The notes beneath the pieces were generated by a model. It was not told the DNA's origin. It did not search any database and saw only the letters and a list, made by a program, of their open reading frames with translations. A stretch of 64,000 nucleotides of DNA from positions 62,001 to 126,000 of the forward strand of contig MEFP01000003.1 of assembly GCA_001725155.1 (NCBI GenBank), in the 5' to 3' direction. The translations under genes were made by a program, and so were the position numbers. This stretch comes from Lysobacteraceae bacterium SCN 69-320 (GTDB lineage Bacteria > Pseudomonadota > Gammaproteobacteria > Xanthomonadales > Rhodanobacteraceae). Shown here piece by piece: positions 17,237 to 25,751 of this stretch (its first letter is position 1; each line of letters starts with the position of its first letter).

Positions 17237-19234
17237 ATGTCCACGATGCTTCGTTTTCTGTTCGCCGCGGCCCTGCTGGGCGCCGCGGCGTTCGCCCTTC
17301 CCGCCACGGCCGACAGCGGCAGCCTGGAGGTACAGCGCGGCGACGGCAGTCATGCCGCGGTCGCGAGCCTCGACACCAAGGTCGATCTCGCGATAAACGG
17401 CCTCGTCGCCGAAGTCCGCGTCACACAGCGCTTCCGCAACGACGGCGAGGCCTGGCAGCAGGGCGAATATCTGCTGCCGCTGCCCGAAGGCGCTGCGGTG
17501 CATGCGCTGACCTTGCGCATCGGCCAGCGCCTGATCGTCGGCGAGGTCCGCGAGAAAGAAGCGGCGCGCAGCGAATTCGCCGCGGCCGTCGCGAGCGGCC
17601 GCAAGGCCAGTCTCGTCGAAGCGCACAGCGCGAACCTGTTCCGCACGGTGATCGCGAACGTCGCGCCGGGCGAGAGCGTCGAGATCGAGATCGGCTACTG
17701 GCAGCAGGTCGACTTCCGCGACGGGGAGTTCTCGCTTGTGTTTCCGCTGACCTATACGCCGCGCTATGCGCCGGCGCAGACCGACGCGCTCCCCGAGCCG
17801 GTCTCCGAACCCGCGTCAGAACCGGTTTCCGAGTCCAAGGCCGCCGTCGTCGAGACCACGACGGCGATCACACCGGCTGCCGGCGCCCGCATCGGTTCAC
17901 CTACGATCGTCATCGCCGCGACGCTCGATGCGGGCCTGCCGCTCGCGCGCGTGGAATCGGCGACGCATGCGCTGGCGATACGGCAGAACGGCCAGCACTA
18001 CGCGATAGCGCTGGCCGATACGGTCGTCGCGGCCGATCGCGATTTCGTGCTGCGCTGGACGCCGCAGCCGTCGGCGACGCCGACCGCCGCGCTGCTGCGC
18101 GAACGCAGCGGCGACGAACAGTTCGCGCTGCTGATGCTGCTGCCGCCGACTCAGCCGGCCGGCGCGATGCCGCGCGAGCTCGTGCTCGTGATCGACACCT
18201 CGGGCTCGATGGAAGGCAGCTCCATCACGCAAGCACGTGCCGCGCTCGACCTGGCGCTGCAGCACCTGACACCGGTCGATCGCTTCAACGTGATCCAGTT
18301 CAACTCGCGGACCACGGCACTGTTCGATCACGCGGTGCCCGCTGCGGCGAAGGACGTCGCGCTGGCGCGCGAATGGGTCGCCGGCCTGCACGCCGACGGC
18401 GGCACCGAGATGCTGCCGGCCTTGAATCTGGCCCTGCGCGATGCGGCGCCGACGGGCTATCTGCGCCAGATCGTGTTCGTGACCGACGGCGCGGTCGAAC
18501 AGGCCGATGCGCTGTACACGGCGATCGAAAGCCAGCTCGGCGCCTCGCGCCTGTTCCCGGTCGGCATCGGCAGCGCGCCGAACGCGCAGTTCCTGCGCAA
18601 GGCGGCCGAACTCGGCCGCGGCAGCTCGGTCGTGATCCGCGACCTGAACGCGGTCGGCGAATCCATGCAGCAGCTGTTCGCGAAACTCGATCGCCCGGCG
18701 CTGCGCGATCTGCATCTGGATCTACCGGTCAACGCGGAGGTCTATCCGCAGCGATTGCCCGACCTGTATCACGGCGAGCCGCTGCTGCTGATCGCCAGGC
18801 TCGCGCCGAATGCGGTCGTCGGCCGCGGCCGCATCGAAGGCCAGCTCGCGGGCGCGCCCTGGTCGCAAGCGCTGTCGCTGGATCTGCAGGGCCAGGCCCA
18901 GGGTCTCGGCCGGCTCTGGGCGCAGCGCAAGATCGAAGCGCTCGACGACGCGCTGCGCCGCGGCGGCGACGAAACCGCGCTGCGCAGCGAACTCGTCGCC
19001 GTCGCGCTGCGCCATCATCTGGTCAGCCGCCATACCAGCCTCGTCGCGGTCGACCGCACGCCGCAGCGCCCGGCCGATGCGCCGCTGCAGACCGTCGCCG
19101 TCGACAACGAAGCGCCGGCCGGCAGCGTCGCGTTCGCGCAGACCGCGACCTCGTCAAGGCTGTGGCTCGCACTGGGCTTGCTCGCGCTGCTGGTCGCCTT
19201 CCTGCTGCGCGAACGCGAAGGCACCCTGCGATGA
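17237..19234 (+). CDS. dedicated sortase substrate with VIT and VWA domains
   Basis: A 665-aa protein of the proteobacterial sortase-target family. It has a signal peptide (about 1-25, FLFAAALLGAAAFALPATA) and a VIT domain at about 30-155 (EVRVTQRFRNDGEAWQQGEY, LLPLPEGAAVHALTL). An acidic Glu/Pro/Ser linker follows (about 185-215). The VWA domain (about 312-485) has an intact metal-ion site (LVLVIDTSGSMEGSS, D320; FVTDGAVEQAD). The C-terminus is a sorting-signal-like tail: AFAQTAT, a hydrophobic helix (LWLALGLLALLVAFLL) and a basic end (REREGTLR). The usual LPxT start of the motif is replaced by FAQT. ATG 17237 opens the signal peptide. The stop overlaps the sortase start by 4 nt, so the two are made together. 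Confidence 0.9.
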   Translation: MSTMLRFLFAAALLGAAAFALPATADSGSLEVQRGDGSHAAVASLDTKVDLAINGLVAEVRVTQRFRNDGEAWQQGEYLLPLPEGAAVHALTLRIGQRLIVGEVREKEAARSEFAAAVASGRKASLVEAHSANLFRTVIANVAPGESVEIEIGYWQQVDFRDGEFSLVFPLTYTPRYAPAQTDALPEPVSEPASEPVSESKAAVVETTTAITPAAGARIGSPTIVIAATLDAGLPLARVESATHALAIRQNGQHYAIALADTVVAADRDFVLRWTPQPSATPTAALLRERSGDEQFALLMLLPPTQPAGAMPRELVLVIDTSGSMEGSSITQARAALDLALQHLTPVDRFNVIQFNSRTTALFDHAVPAAAKDVALAREWVAGLHADGGTEMLPALNLALRDAAPTGYLRQIVFVTDGAVEQADALYTAIESQLGASRLFPVGIGSAPNAQFLRKAAELGRGSSVVIRDLNAVGESMQQLFAKLDRPALRDLHLDLPVNAEVYPQRLPDLYHGEPLLLIARLAPNAVVGRGRIEGQLAGAPWSQALSLDLQGQAQGLGRLWAQRKIEALDDALRRGGDETALRSELVAVALRHHLVSRHTSLVAVDRTPQRPADAPLQTVAVDNEAPAGSVAFAQTATSSRLWLALGLLALLVAFLLREREGTLR

Positions 19235-19827
19235 ACCGCGGCGGCGCCGATGACATCGCCTCGCGCCATCGGCGCCGCGCCGCGCGCCTGCTGCTGATCG
19301 CGCTCGCCGCACTGCTGCTCGGCCAGGCCGGCTATCTGCAGGCCAAGGCGCTGCTGGCGCAGGTGCTGCTCGAACACGCCTGGCAGCGCAGCGACGCCGG
19401 CCGCACGGCGACCAGGCCCTGGCCCTGGGCCGATACGCGACCGGTCGCCCGGCTGCAGGTCGCTGCGCTCGATGTCGATCTGATCGTGCTGGCCGGCGAT
19501 TCCGGCCGCACCCTGGCCTTCGGTCCGGCCTGGAACGAAGCGAGCGCCCTGCCCGGTCATGCCGGCGCCAGCATCGTCAGCGGTCACCGCGACACCCATT
19601 TCGCGTTTCTTCAGCGGCTGCGGCCCGGCGACGGACTCGAGATCGAACGCGCGGGCCTGCGCCTGCGCTACCGGGTCCGCGCGACCCGCGTCGTCGATGC
19701 GCGCACGACGCGCCTGGCCACGGGCGGCGCCGACGATGAACGGCTACTGCTGGTCACCTGCTATCCGTTTGACGCCTGGGCCGCCGGCGGACCGCTGCGC
19801 TATGTCGTGGAAGCCGAGCGCCGCTGA
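19231..19827 (+). CDS. class GN sortase
   Basis: A 198-aa membrane-anchored cysteine transpeptidase of the Gram-negative (class GN) sortase type. It is expected to cleave the sorting signal of the protein encoded just upstream. There is an N-terminal transmembrane helix (about 20-38, LLLIALAALLLGQAGYLQA). The catalytic triad is visible: His119 in SGHRDTHFAFL, Cys177 in LLVTCYPFDAW and Arg190 in GPLRYVVEA. ATG 19231 overlaps the substrate stop (ATGA). It is followed by a 326-bp gap before the protease gene. Only one substrate is apparent in this window. Confidence 0.94.
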   Translation: MNRGGADDIASRHRRRAARLLLIALAALLLGQAGYLQAKALLAQVLLEHAWQRSDAGRTATRPWPWADTRPVARLQVAALDVDLIVLAGDSGRTLAFGPAWNEASALPGHAGASIVSGHRDTHFAFLQRLRPGDGLEIERAGLRLRYRVRATRVVDARTTRLATGGADDERLLLVTCYPFDAWAAGGPLRYVVEAERR

Positions 19828-20153
19828 AGCGATCCGGCTCCGGCGAGGCGGCCAACTCTGCGCGCAGACGACGCGCGACTGAGGCAGGGGCGAGCGGGCC
19901 GACCGATCGGCACCCGTCGGGGCGGTCCCGCTGGCAGTCGAGCTCGCCAAGCGCGAATGCCCTCCGGGCCACGCCCCGAGCCGGCGCGTGTTATGGAACA
20001 GGAGGCCGAAAACGGCGTCGACAGGGTGTTGACGCGGAATAGACGTCCAGTTGATATGGAATGAATGCGCCATGACGAGGCGCGGAACGACCCTACGGCA
20101 GCCCGGCAATCCGGGTGACACATGCCGCCGGCCGCTCCGAGAGAATTCCTTAC
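19828..20153. other. 326-bp gap between sortase and S8 protease genes
   Basis: No gene is seen. The right part (20029-20057) carries a plausible sigma-70 promoter for the protease. No clear terminator for the sortase transcript. Confidence 0.4.
20029..20057 (+). promoter_or_regulatory. candidate sigma-70 promoter of the S8 protease gene
   Basis: TTGACG (20029-20034) and TGATAT (20052-20057) are separated by exactly 17 bp in an AT-richer patch, giving a leader of about 90 nt before ATG 20154. The -35 matches 5/6, the -10 only 3/6. Confidence 0.4.
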
Positions 20154-22931
20154 ATGGCACTTATCGACCGCAAGACCGTACTGGCTTCACTGATCGCCGC
20201 AGGCCTCGCCGCCGGCTCCGTCACCACCGCGACGGCCGCCGACGACGCGCCGGTCTATCTCGTGCGCTTCGCCGAACCGGGCGTGCTCGGCTACCGCGGC
20301 GGCGGCGGCGCCCTGAAACCGACCGCCCCGAACCGGGCGGCGGGCCGCCGCTTCGACGTGCATGCCGCCGACGTGGCCGCCTACCGCGGCTGGCTGGCCG
20401 ATGCCCAGACCCGGCACGAGTCCGACATCGCCGCCCGCCTGGGCCGGACGCCGGCGCTGCGCCACCGCTATCAGATGACTCACAGCGGATTCGCGCTGGT
20501 GCTGAGCGAGGCCGAGGCCGCCGCCGTCGCCGCCCTGCCCGGCGTCGCCTCGGTCGAACCCGAACCGCACTATGCGCTCGCGACCTACCGCGGCCCATCC
20601 TTCATCGGTGCGGCGGCGGTCTGGAACACCGCGCCCACCGCCCCGGCGCGGCGCGGCCGCGGCGCCGTGATCGGCGTCATGGACGGCGGCTCCAACTCGA
20701 CCCATCCGTCCTTCGCCAACGACGCGTCCTGCGGCTTCAGCGCGGCCGATCCCAAGCTGCTGAGCTTCCGCGACTGCATGACCTCGGAAAACGGGGTCTG
20801 CAACAGCACCATGCCGGAGGACTACGCCGGCGGCCACGGCGTGCATACCAGCAGCACCGCGGCCGGCAACACGCTGACCCTGTCCAGCCTGCCCGCACCG
20901 GTGCTGCCGGCGCCGTTCACCCAGATGTCCGGCGTCGCGCCCTGCGCCAGCGTGCGCTCGTACAAGGTCTGCGACTCGACGACCTGCAACGGCTCGGCCA
21001 TCCTCGCGGCAATCGACAACATCGTCATCGACGGCGACGTCGACGTCGTGAACTATTCGATCTCCGGCGGCACCCAGCCCTGGAGTGACACCGACCGCGA
21101 ATTCCTCGATCTCGTCAACACCGGCATCTTCGTCGCGGCCGCGGCCGGCAACACCACTACGCAGCAGCCCGACCCGGTCGGCAAGGTCAACCACCTCGGC
21201 CCCTGGGTCGCGACCGTCGCCGCGGTAACCCACGACGCGGCCAACCTGCCCGCGCTGTCGGTCACCGCGCCGACCCAGCCTGTGAACCTGACCAGCATCG
21301 CGATGAACTCGGGCGACACCACGCCGGCGGCGAGCGCGATGAACGGCGTGCCGCTCAAGAGCTATCCGGCCAACCCGATCGGCTGCACGGCCGACGGCGG
21401 CATTGCTGCAAACGCGCTGCAGGGCGCGATTGCCGTGCTGCGCCGCGGCACCTGCACGTTCGGCGAGAAGATCACCAATGCCTACAACGCCGGCGCGGTC
21501 GCGGTCGTCATCGGCAACAACCAGGCCGGCGCGCTGTCGATGGACACCACCGGCGCGGCGAACATCCCGTCCTACAGCATCTCCAGCCAGGCCGTCAGCG
21601 ACGCGCTGATCGCCTATGCGAACGCCAACAATACGGCTGCCGCTGCGCTGGATCCCACCCATCACCAGGGCGACCGCCTCGGCGACTTCAGCCAGCGCGG
21701 CCCGACGCCGGACTACTACCGCGGCCTGACCAAGCCCGACATTTCCGCGCCGGGTGTCGACATCTACGCGGCGCAGACCACCGCCAACGGCAGCTACGGC
21801 TACATGAGCGGCACCTCGATGGCGAGCCCGCACGTCGCCGGCGCGGCGCTGCTCGTGCGCGCGGCGCATCCGGACTGGAGCCCGATGGCGGTCAAGTCGG
21901 CGCTGCAACTCACGGCCCGACACGCCGGCTTCCAGGAAGACGGCACCAGCGCCGCGATCGTCGATCAGGTCGGCAGCGGCCTCGTCGACGTGGCCGCGGC
22001 GGTCGATGCCGGCCTCGTCATGGAAGAAAGCTACGACAACTTCGTCGCCGCGAATCCGAGCACGCATGCCGTCGACCTCAAGGCGCTGAACCTGCCGTCG
22101 CTGCGCAACATGAACTGCACGCCCTCGTGCACGTTCACACGCACCGTGACCAGCACGCTGGCGAGCGCGTCGACCTGGACCGCGACCTTCGCCAGCAACG
22201 GTCCCGGCGTCACCGCGCAGGTCGAGCCGGCCACGTTCACGATCCCGGCCGGCGGTTCGCAGACGTTCACCGTGACCATCCGCCTCGGCATCGGCGACGC
22301 GTTCAGATCCGTCGTCTCGGGCGCGCTGATCCTGACCGAGTCCGCTTCGCAGGCGCCGCCGGCGCGGCTCAGCGTCAACCTGATCGGGTCGCGGCCGCGC
22401 GACCAGATCTTCGACGACGGCCTCGAGCCGGTCGACATCACCCACATCGTCGCGCACGACAACCTCAACTTCGTGTTCCCGGCCACGGCCACCGGCGGTG
22501 CGGTGAACTGGCAGACCGGCGCGCTGTGCAATCAGACCAACCAGTGCTTCTACGGCAACTACCACTTCAACATGTGGCTGTACACGAATGCCGAGGGCAG
22601 CATGATGGGCATCAATCATCCGCTGAAGGAGCCGCGTGAAGACTTCGGCAGCGTCGTGCTGCCCGGCACGCTGACCTTCCTGGTCATGCAGCGCGGCGAA
22701 GTCGTCGGCCCCGATTCCACGTTCACGGCCGTCTCGCCGCCGTCATCGGCGGAACTCTGGCGCCAGCCCAACGGCGTCGACGGCTACGTCGGCTTCCGCT
22801 TCCGCAACACCGTGACGAACCAGATCAACTACGGCTACGCGCGCTTCGCCACGCAAGGGCCGACCGGGCTGCCGGCGACACTCGTCAGCTACCGCTACGA
22901 CGACAGCGGAGCGCCGATCACGATCCGCTGA
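20154..22931 (+). CDS. secreted S8 (subtilisin-like) serine protease with PA domain
   Basis: A 925-aa exported protease with a signal peptide (about 1-29) and an inhibitor-type propeptide (about 30-140, YLVRFAEPGVLGY). The S8 catalytic core has Asp177 (VIGVMDGGSNSTHPSF), His228 (GGHGVHTSSTAAGN), oxyanion Asn333 (AAAGNTTTQ) and Ser555 (MSGTSMASPHVAGAAL). A protease-associated domain is inserted at about 405-500 (AVLRRGTCTFGEKITNAYNA). A Fn3-like beta-sandwich follows (about 650-750), then QIFDDGLEP (about 751-759), the same kind of motif that ends two other secreted proteins here. A further 165-aa C-terminal domain of unknown type follows. ATG 20154 opens the signal peptide, with GAGAG upstream. 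The next gene is a membrane-bound regulator on the same strand. Confidence 0.93.
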   Translation: MALIDRKTVLASLIAAGLAAGSVTTATAADDAPVYLVRFAEPGVLGYRGGGGALKPTAPNRAAGRRFDVHAADVAAYRGWLADAQTRHESDIAARLGRTPALRHRYQMTHSGFALVLSEAEAAAVAALPGVASVEPEPHYALATYRGPSFIGAAAVWNTAPTAPARRGRGAVIGVMDGGSNSTHPSFANDASCGFSAADPKLLSFRDCMTSENGVCNSTMPEDYAGGHGVHTSSTAAGNTLTLSSLPAPVLPAPFTQMSGVAPCASVRSYKVCDSTTCNGSAILAAIDNIVIDGDVDVVNYSISGGTQPWSDTDREFLDLVNTGIFVAAAAGNTTTQQPDPVGKVNHLGPWVATVAAVTHDAANLPALSVTAPTQPVNLTSIAMNSGDTTPAASAMNGVPLKSYPANPIGCTADGGIAANALQGAIAVLRRGTCTFGEKITNAYNAGAVAVVIGNNQAGALSMDTTGAANIPSYSISSQAVSDALIAYANANNTAAAALDPTHHQGDRLGDFSQRGPTPDYYRGLTKPDISAPGVDIYAAQTTANGSYGYMSGTSMASPHVAGAALLVRAAHPDWSPMAVKSALQLTARHAGFQEDGTSAAIVDQVGSGLVDVAAAVDAGLVMEESYDNFVAANPSTHAVDLKALNLPSLRNMNCTPSCTFTRTVTSTLASASTWTATFASNGPGVTAQVEPATFTIPAGGSQTFTVTIRLGIGDAFRSVVSGALILTESASQAPPARLSVNLIGSRPRDQIFDDGLEPVDITHIVAHDNLNFVFPATATGGAVNWQTGALCNQTNQCFYGNYHFNMWLYTNAEGSMMGINHPLKEPREDFGSVVLPGTLTFLVMQRGEVVGPDSTFTAVSPPSSAELWRQPNGVDGYVGFRFRNTVTNQINYGYARFATQGPTGLPATLVSYRYDDSGAPITIR

Positions 22932-22956
22932 ACCGCGACGACACCATTGTTCACAT

Positions 22957-22992
22957 CGACGACGAGGCGGCCCTGCCGCCTCGTCGTCGTTT
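22957..22992 (+). terminator. hairpin terminator after the S8 protease
   Basis: A 14-bp perfect stem (CGACGACGAGGCGG / CCGCCTCGTCGTCG) with a 5-nt loop, followed by TTT. It starts 25 bp past the protease stop. Very stable, but the T-tract is short. Confidence 0.55.
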
Positions 22993-23062
22993 GCGCGGCA
23001 GGCGGAATGGACGTCCAAATGCCGCCGGAGCATTTCCGATGCCTGCGGCGTATGATCCGTGC

Positions 23063-25492
23063 ATGTCAGCTCCTACGTACCGTTTCGGCGGATTTCGCGT
23101 CGATCCCGCAACGCGCAGGCTGTGGAAGGGCGAAGACAGCGTGGCATTGCGGCCGAAGGTGTTCGACTGCATCGTCTATCTGATCGAGCACCGCGACCGC
23201 GCCGTCGGCCGCGACGAACTGATCTCCGCGGTCTGGGGCAAGATCGACATCAGCGACGGCGTGCTCGGCCAGACCATCCTCCAGGCACGCCGCAGCCTCG
23301 ACGACACCGGCAAGGAGCAGACCACCGTCCGCACGGTGCAGGGCTTCGGCTATCACTGGGTCGCCAAGGTCGACATCGTTGCCGCCGAACCGTCCGCCGT
23401 CACCGTCCCCGCGCCGGTCATCGCCGTCGACGAACCCGAAGCGGCCGACGACGGGCCTGAGGCCGCCGAGCCGACGCCGCACGCACACATTGCACCGCCT
23501 GATGGGGCTTCGCCACCGGCAGCGGCGTCGCGCTGGCGCCGGCGCATGCTCGTTGCCGCCATCGCGGCGCTGGTCCCGCTCGTGGGCTATGTCGCATGGC
23601 GCCAGCAGGCGGCGCAGACCGCCGCGCCCGCGACGCCGCTGCCGGCGGCTTCTCCGGTCTCGGCGCTGGTGCTGCCGGTCATCGTCGAAGGCCCCGGCGA
23701 CAACCCAGCCTGGATACGCCTGGGCGCGATGGACCTGATCGCCGATCGTCTGCAGTCCTCGGGCCTGCGCGTCGTGCCCAGCGACAACGTCGTGATGCTC
23801 GCCGGCCATGGCAATGGCGCGGGCAGCGGCGACGTCGCCGCGATGCTGCGCGCGACGCGCGCGACCGTCGCCGTGGAAACGCGCGCACGCCGCACGCCGC
23901 AGGGCTGGCGCCTCTCGCTGACGACGCCGCTCGGCGCATCGCCGCCGCTGGCGGTCCACGGCGAAGGCCGCGACGTGCTCGACGCCGCGCGCGTCGCGGC
24001 CGACGAACTCGCGCGCGCGCTGGGCTATCGTCCTTCGCCGGATCCCGGCGGCGGCGATCCCGATCTGGCGATGCTGCTGAGCCAGGTCGACGCGGCCGTG
24101 CTGTCGGACCAGCTCGACCTCGCCCGGCAACTGCTCGAAAGCGCCGGCCCGGAAGCGCTCCGGAGGGTCGATCTGCGCTACCAGCTCGGCCGCATCGACT
24201 ATCAGGCCGGGCGCCTCGACGCAGCCGAAGCGACGTTCCGCCGGATCGCCGACGAAGTCTCGCCCGAAGCCGACCGCGGCATGCGCGCGCGCGCCTACAG
24301 CGGCCTCGGCGCGGTTGCGTTCAAGCGCCAGCAGTACGGCGTCGCCGAGCACGAATTCGGCGAAGCGATCGCCCTGCTCGACCGCAGCGACACGCGCGAT
24401 CTCGGCATCGCCTACAACGGCCGCGCGGTCGCGCGCAACGCGCAGCGCCGCTTCGACGAGGCACTGGCCGATTTCGCCGAAGCGCGCGTCGCGCTCGAGC
24501 TCGCCGGCGACAGCATCCATCTGGTGCTGGCCGACGCCAACCTCGGCACGCTGAATTTCAATCGCGGACGCTACGCCGAGGCGGCGACGTCGCTGACGCG
24601 CGCGGCCGAACGGTTCGAGGCCTTCCACATTCGCAACATGGAACTGATGACGCGTGCGAACCTCGCCGACGTGCAGGTCGGCCTGCTCGACACCGCCGGC
24701 GCGCAGGCGAACGAGCGCCGCATCGAAGCGCTGATTCCGCTCGTGGCCGATCCGGCCGACCAGAACAACGGTCGTCTTTCGCTCGTGCGCCTGCTGCGCG
24801 CGCGCGGCGCGCTGCGCGCGGCGGACACGGTCATGAGCCAGTTGCGCACCGCGGCACTGTCCGACGAGATGACCGCAGCCATGATCGGCGCGATCGATGC
24901 GCAGCAGGCCCTCGCCGACGGCGACCCGCGCCGCGCGGCCGAGCTCGCCGCGCCGGTGCTCAATCAGCAAGCGGCGCAGCTGTTTCCGCGCTATCGACTG
25001 CAGGCGCGCTACGTGCTCGTCGGCGCGTATGCGCGCAGCGGCGACCTGGCCGCGGCGCAGCGCGAGTTCGACGAGCTGCGCAAGACCGTCGAGCAGGATC
25101 CCGGGCCGCCAGGCCCCATGTATCTGGCGCTCGCCAAAGCCGAGATCGCGCGCGCTTCCGGCACTGCCGCCGCGGCCGATGCGGCTTACGGCGAAGCGAC
25201 CACCGCGGCCGACGCGGCCCATCTGCCGGCCGACATCATCGAGGCCTCTGCGGCCCAACTCGACTACCTGCTCGAGCGCGACGACCTGGTCCGAGCCAGT
25301 GTGCTCGTCGAACGCATCTCGCCCTGGGCGCAGCAGAGCTTTCCGGCCGCGCTGATGCAGGTGCGCCTCTATCACGCCGGCGGCCTGCTGCCGGCCTGGC
25401 GCAGCGCGCTCGAACGCGCGCGGGCGCTGGCCGGCGAACGCACGGTGCCGCTGGAGCTGGCCAAGCCGCCGGCCGAACGCACGCCGCGCTGA
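23063..25492 (+). CDS. CadC-like membrane-bound winged-helix regulator with TPR sensor
   Basis: An 809-aa one-component regulator. The N-terminal OmpR/CadC-type winged helix (about 5-105) has FGGFRVDPATRRLW, DELISAVWGKIDISDGVLGQ and VRTVQGFGYHW. A Pro/Ala linker and a single transmembrane helix (about 162-180, VAAIAALVPLVGYVAWR) follow. The periplasmic part (about 200-805) begins with an adenylyl-cyclase-associated-type segment (LVLPVIVEGPGDNPAWIRLG) and continues with TPR repeats. ATG 23063 begins the HTH domain; the frame is open upstream but not coding-like. It directly follows the S8 protease with a terminator between, so it is probably expressed alone. Its target is unknown; the secreted-protein genes on both sides are candidates. 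Confidence 0.88.
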   Translation: MSAPTYRFGGFRVDPATRRLWKGEDSVALRPKVFDCIVYLIEHRDRAVGRDELISAVWGKIDISDGVLGQTILQARRSLDDTGKEQTTVRTVQGFGYHWVAKVDIVAAEPSAVTVPAPVIAVDEPEAADDGPEAAEPTPHAHIAPPDGASPPAAASRWRRRMLVAAIAALVPLVGYVAWRQQAAQTAAPATPLPAASPVSALVLPVIVEGPGDNPAWIRLGAMDLIADRLQSSGLRVVPSDNVVMLAGHGNGAGSGDVAAMLRATRATVAVETRARRTPQGWRLSLTTPLGASPPLAVHGEGRDVLDAARVAADELARALGYRPSPDPGGGDPDLAMLLSQVDAAVLSDQLDLARQLLESAGPEALRRVDLRYQLGRIDYQAGRLDAAEATFRRIADEVSPEADRGMRARAYSGLGAVAFKRQQYGVAEHEFGEAIALLDRSDTRDLGIAYNGRAVARNAQRRFDEALADFAEARVALELAGDSIHLVLADANLGTLNFNRGRYAEAATSLTRAAERFEAFHIRNMELMTRANLADVQVGLLDTAGAQANERRIEALIPLVADPADQNNGRLSLVRLLRARGALRAADTVMSQLRTAALSDEMTAAMIGAIDAQQALADGDPRRAAELAAPVLNQQAAQLFPRYRLQARYVLVGAYARSGDLAAAQREFDELRKTVEQDPGPPGPMYLALAKAEIARASGTAAAADAAYGEATTAADAAHLPADIIEASAAQLDYLLERDDLVRASVLVERISPWAQQSFPAALMQVRLYHAGGLLPAWRSALERARALAGERTVPLELAKPPAERTPR

Positions 25493-25700
25493 GAACACCC
25501 GAACGCATCCGCCGTACAGGCCTCGCGCCGCGTTTTTTCCACGCGGCTCCGACGCCGCCGGCCGAGCGTCAGCGGTATCGGCGCGGGATATTCGACGCCC
25601 CGTCGTAACCCGAGTCGTTACGAAGATCCCGCACCGTGTCCACTGAAACGGCTTCGTCACACCCAGCCATTCCGCGTGACTGGCGTTTGGGGTAAGAAAG

Positions 25701-25727
25701 AAAAAAACGCACGGCCGAAGCCGTGCG
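25701..25727 (-). terminator. strong rho-independent terminator
   Basis: On the minus strand: CGCACGGC, tetraloop TTCG, GCCGTGCG, then seven T. The C(UUCG)G loop is exceptionally stable. It ends the transcript of the 1,436-aa gene 24 bp past its stop and may also stop + strand transcription (GTTTTC follows on that side). Confidence 0.9.
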
Positions 25728-25751
25728 GTTTTCGTCAGCCTGCGGCGAACC

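Noticed and set aside
17137..19230. Long open frame in register with the sortase start, extending it upstream
   Set aside because: It is the wrong frame of the sortase substrate gene. The sortase has a proper ATG and membrane anchor at 19231.
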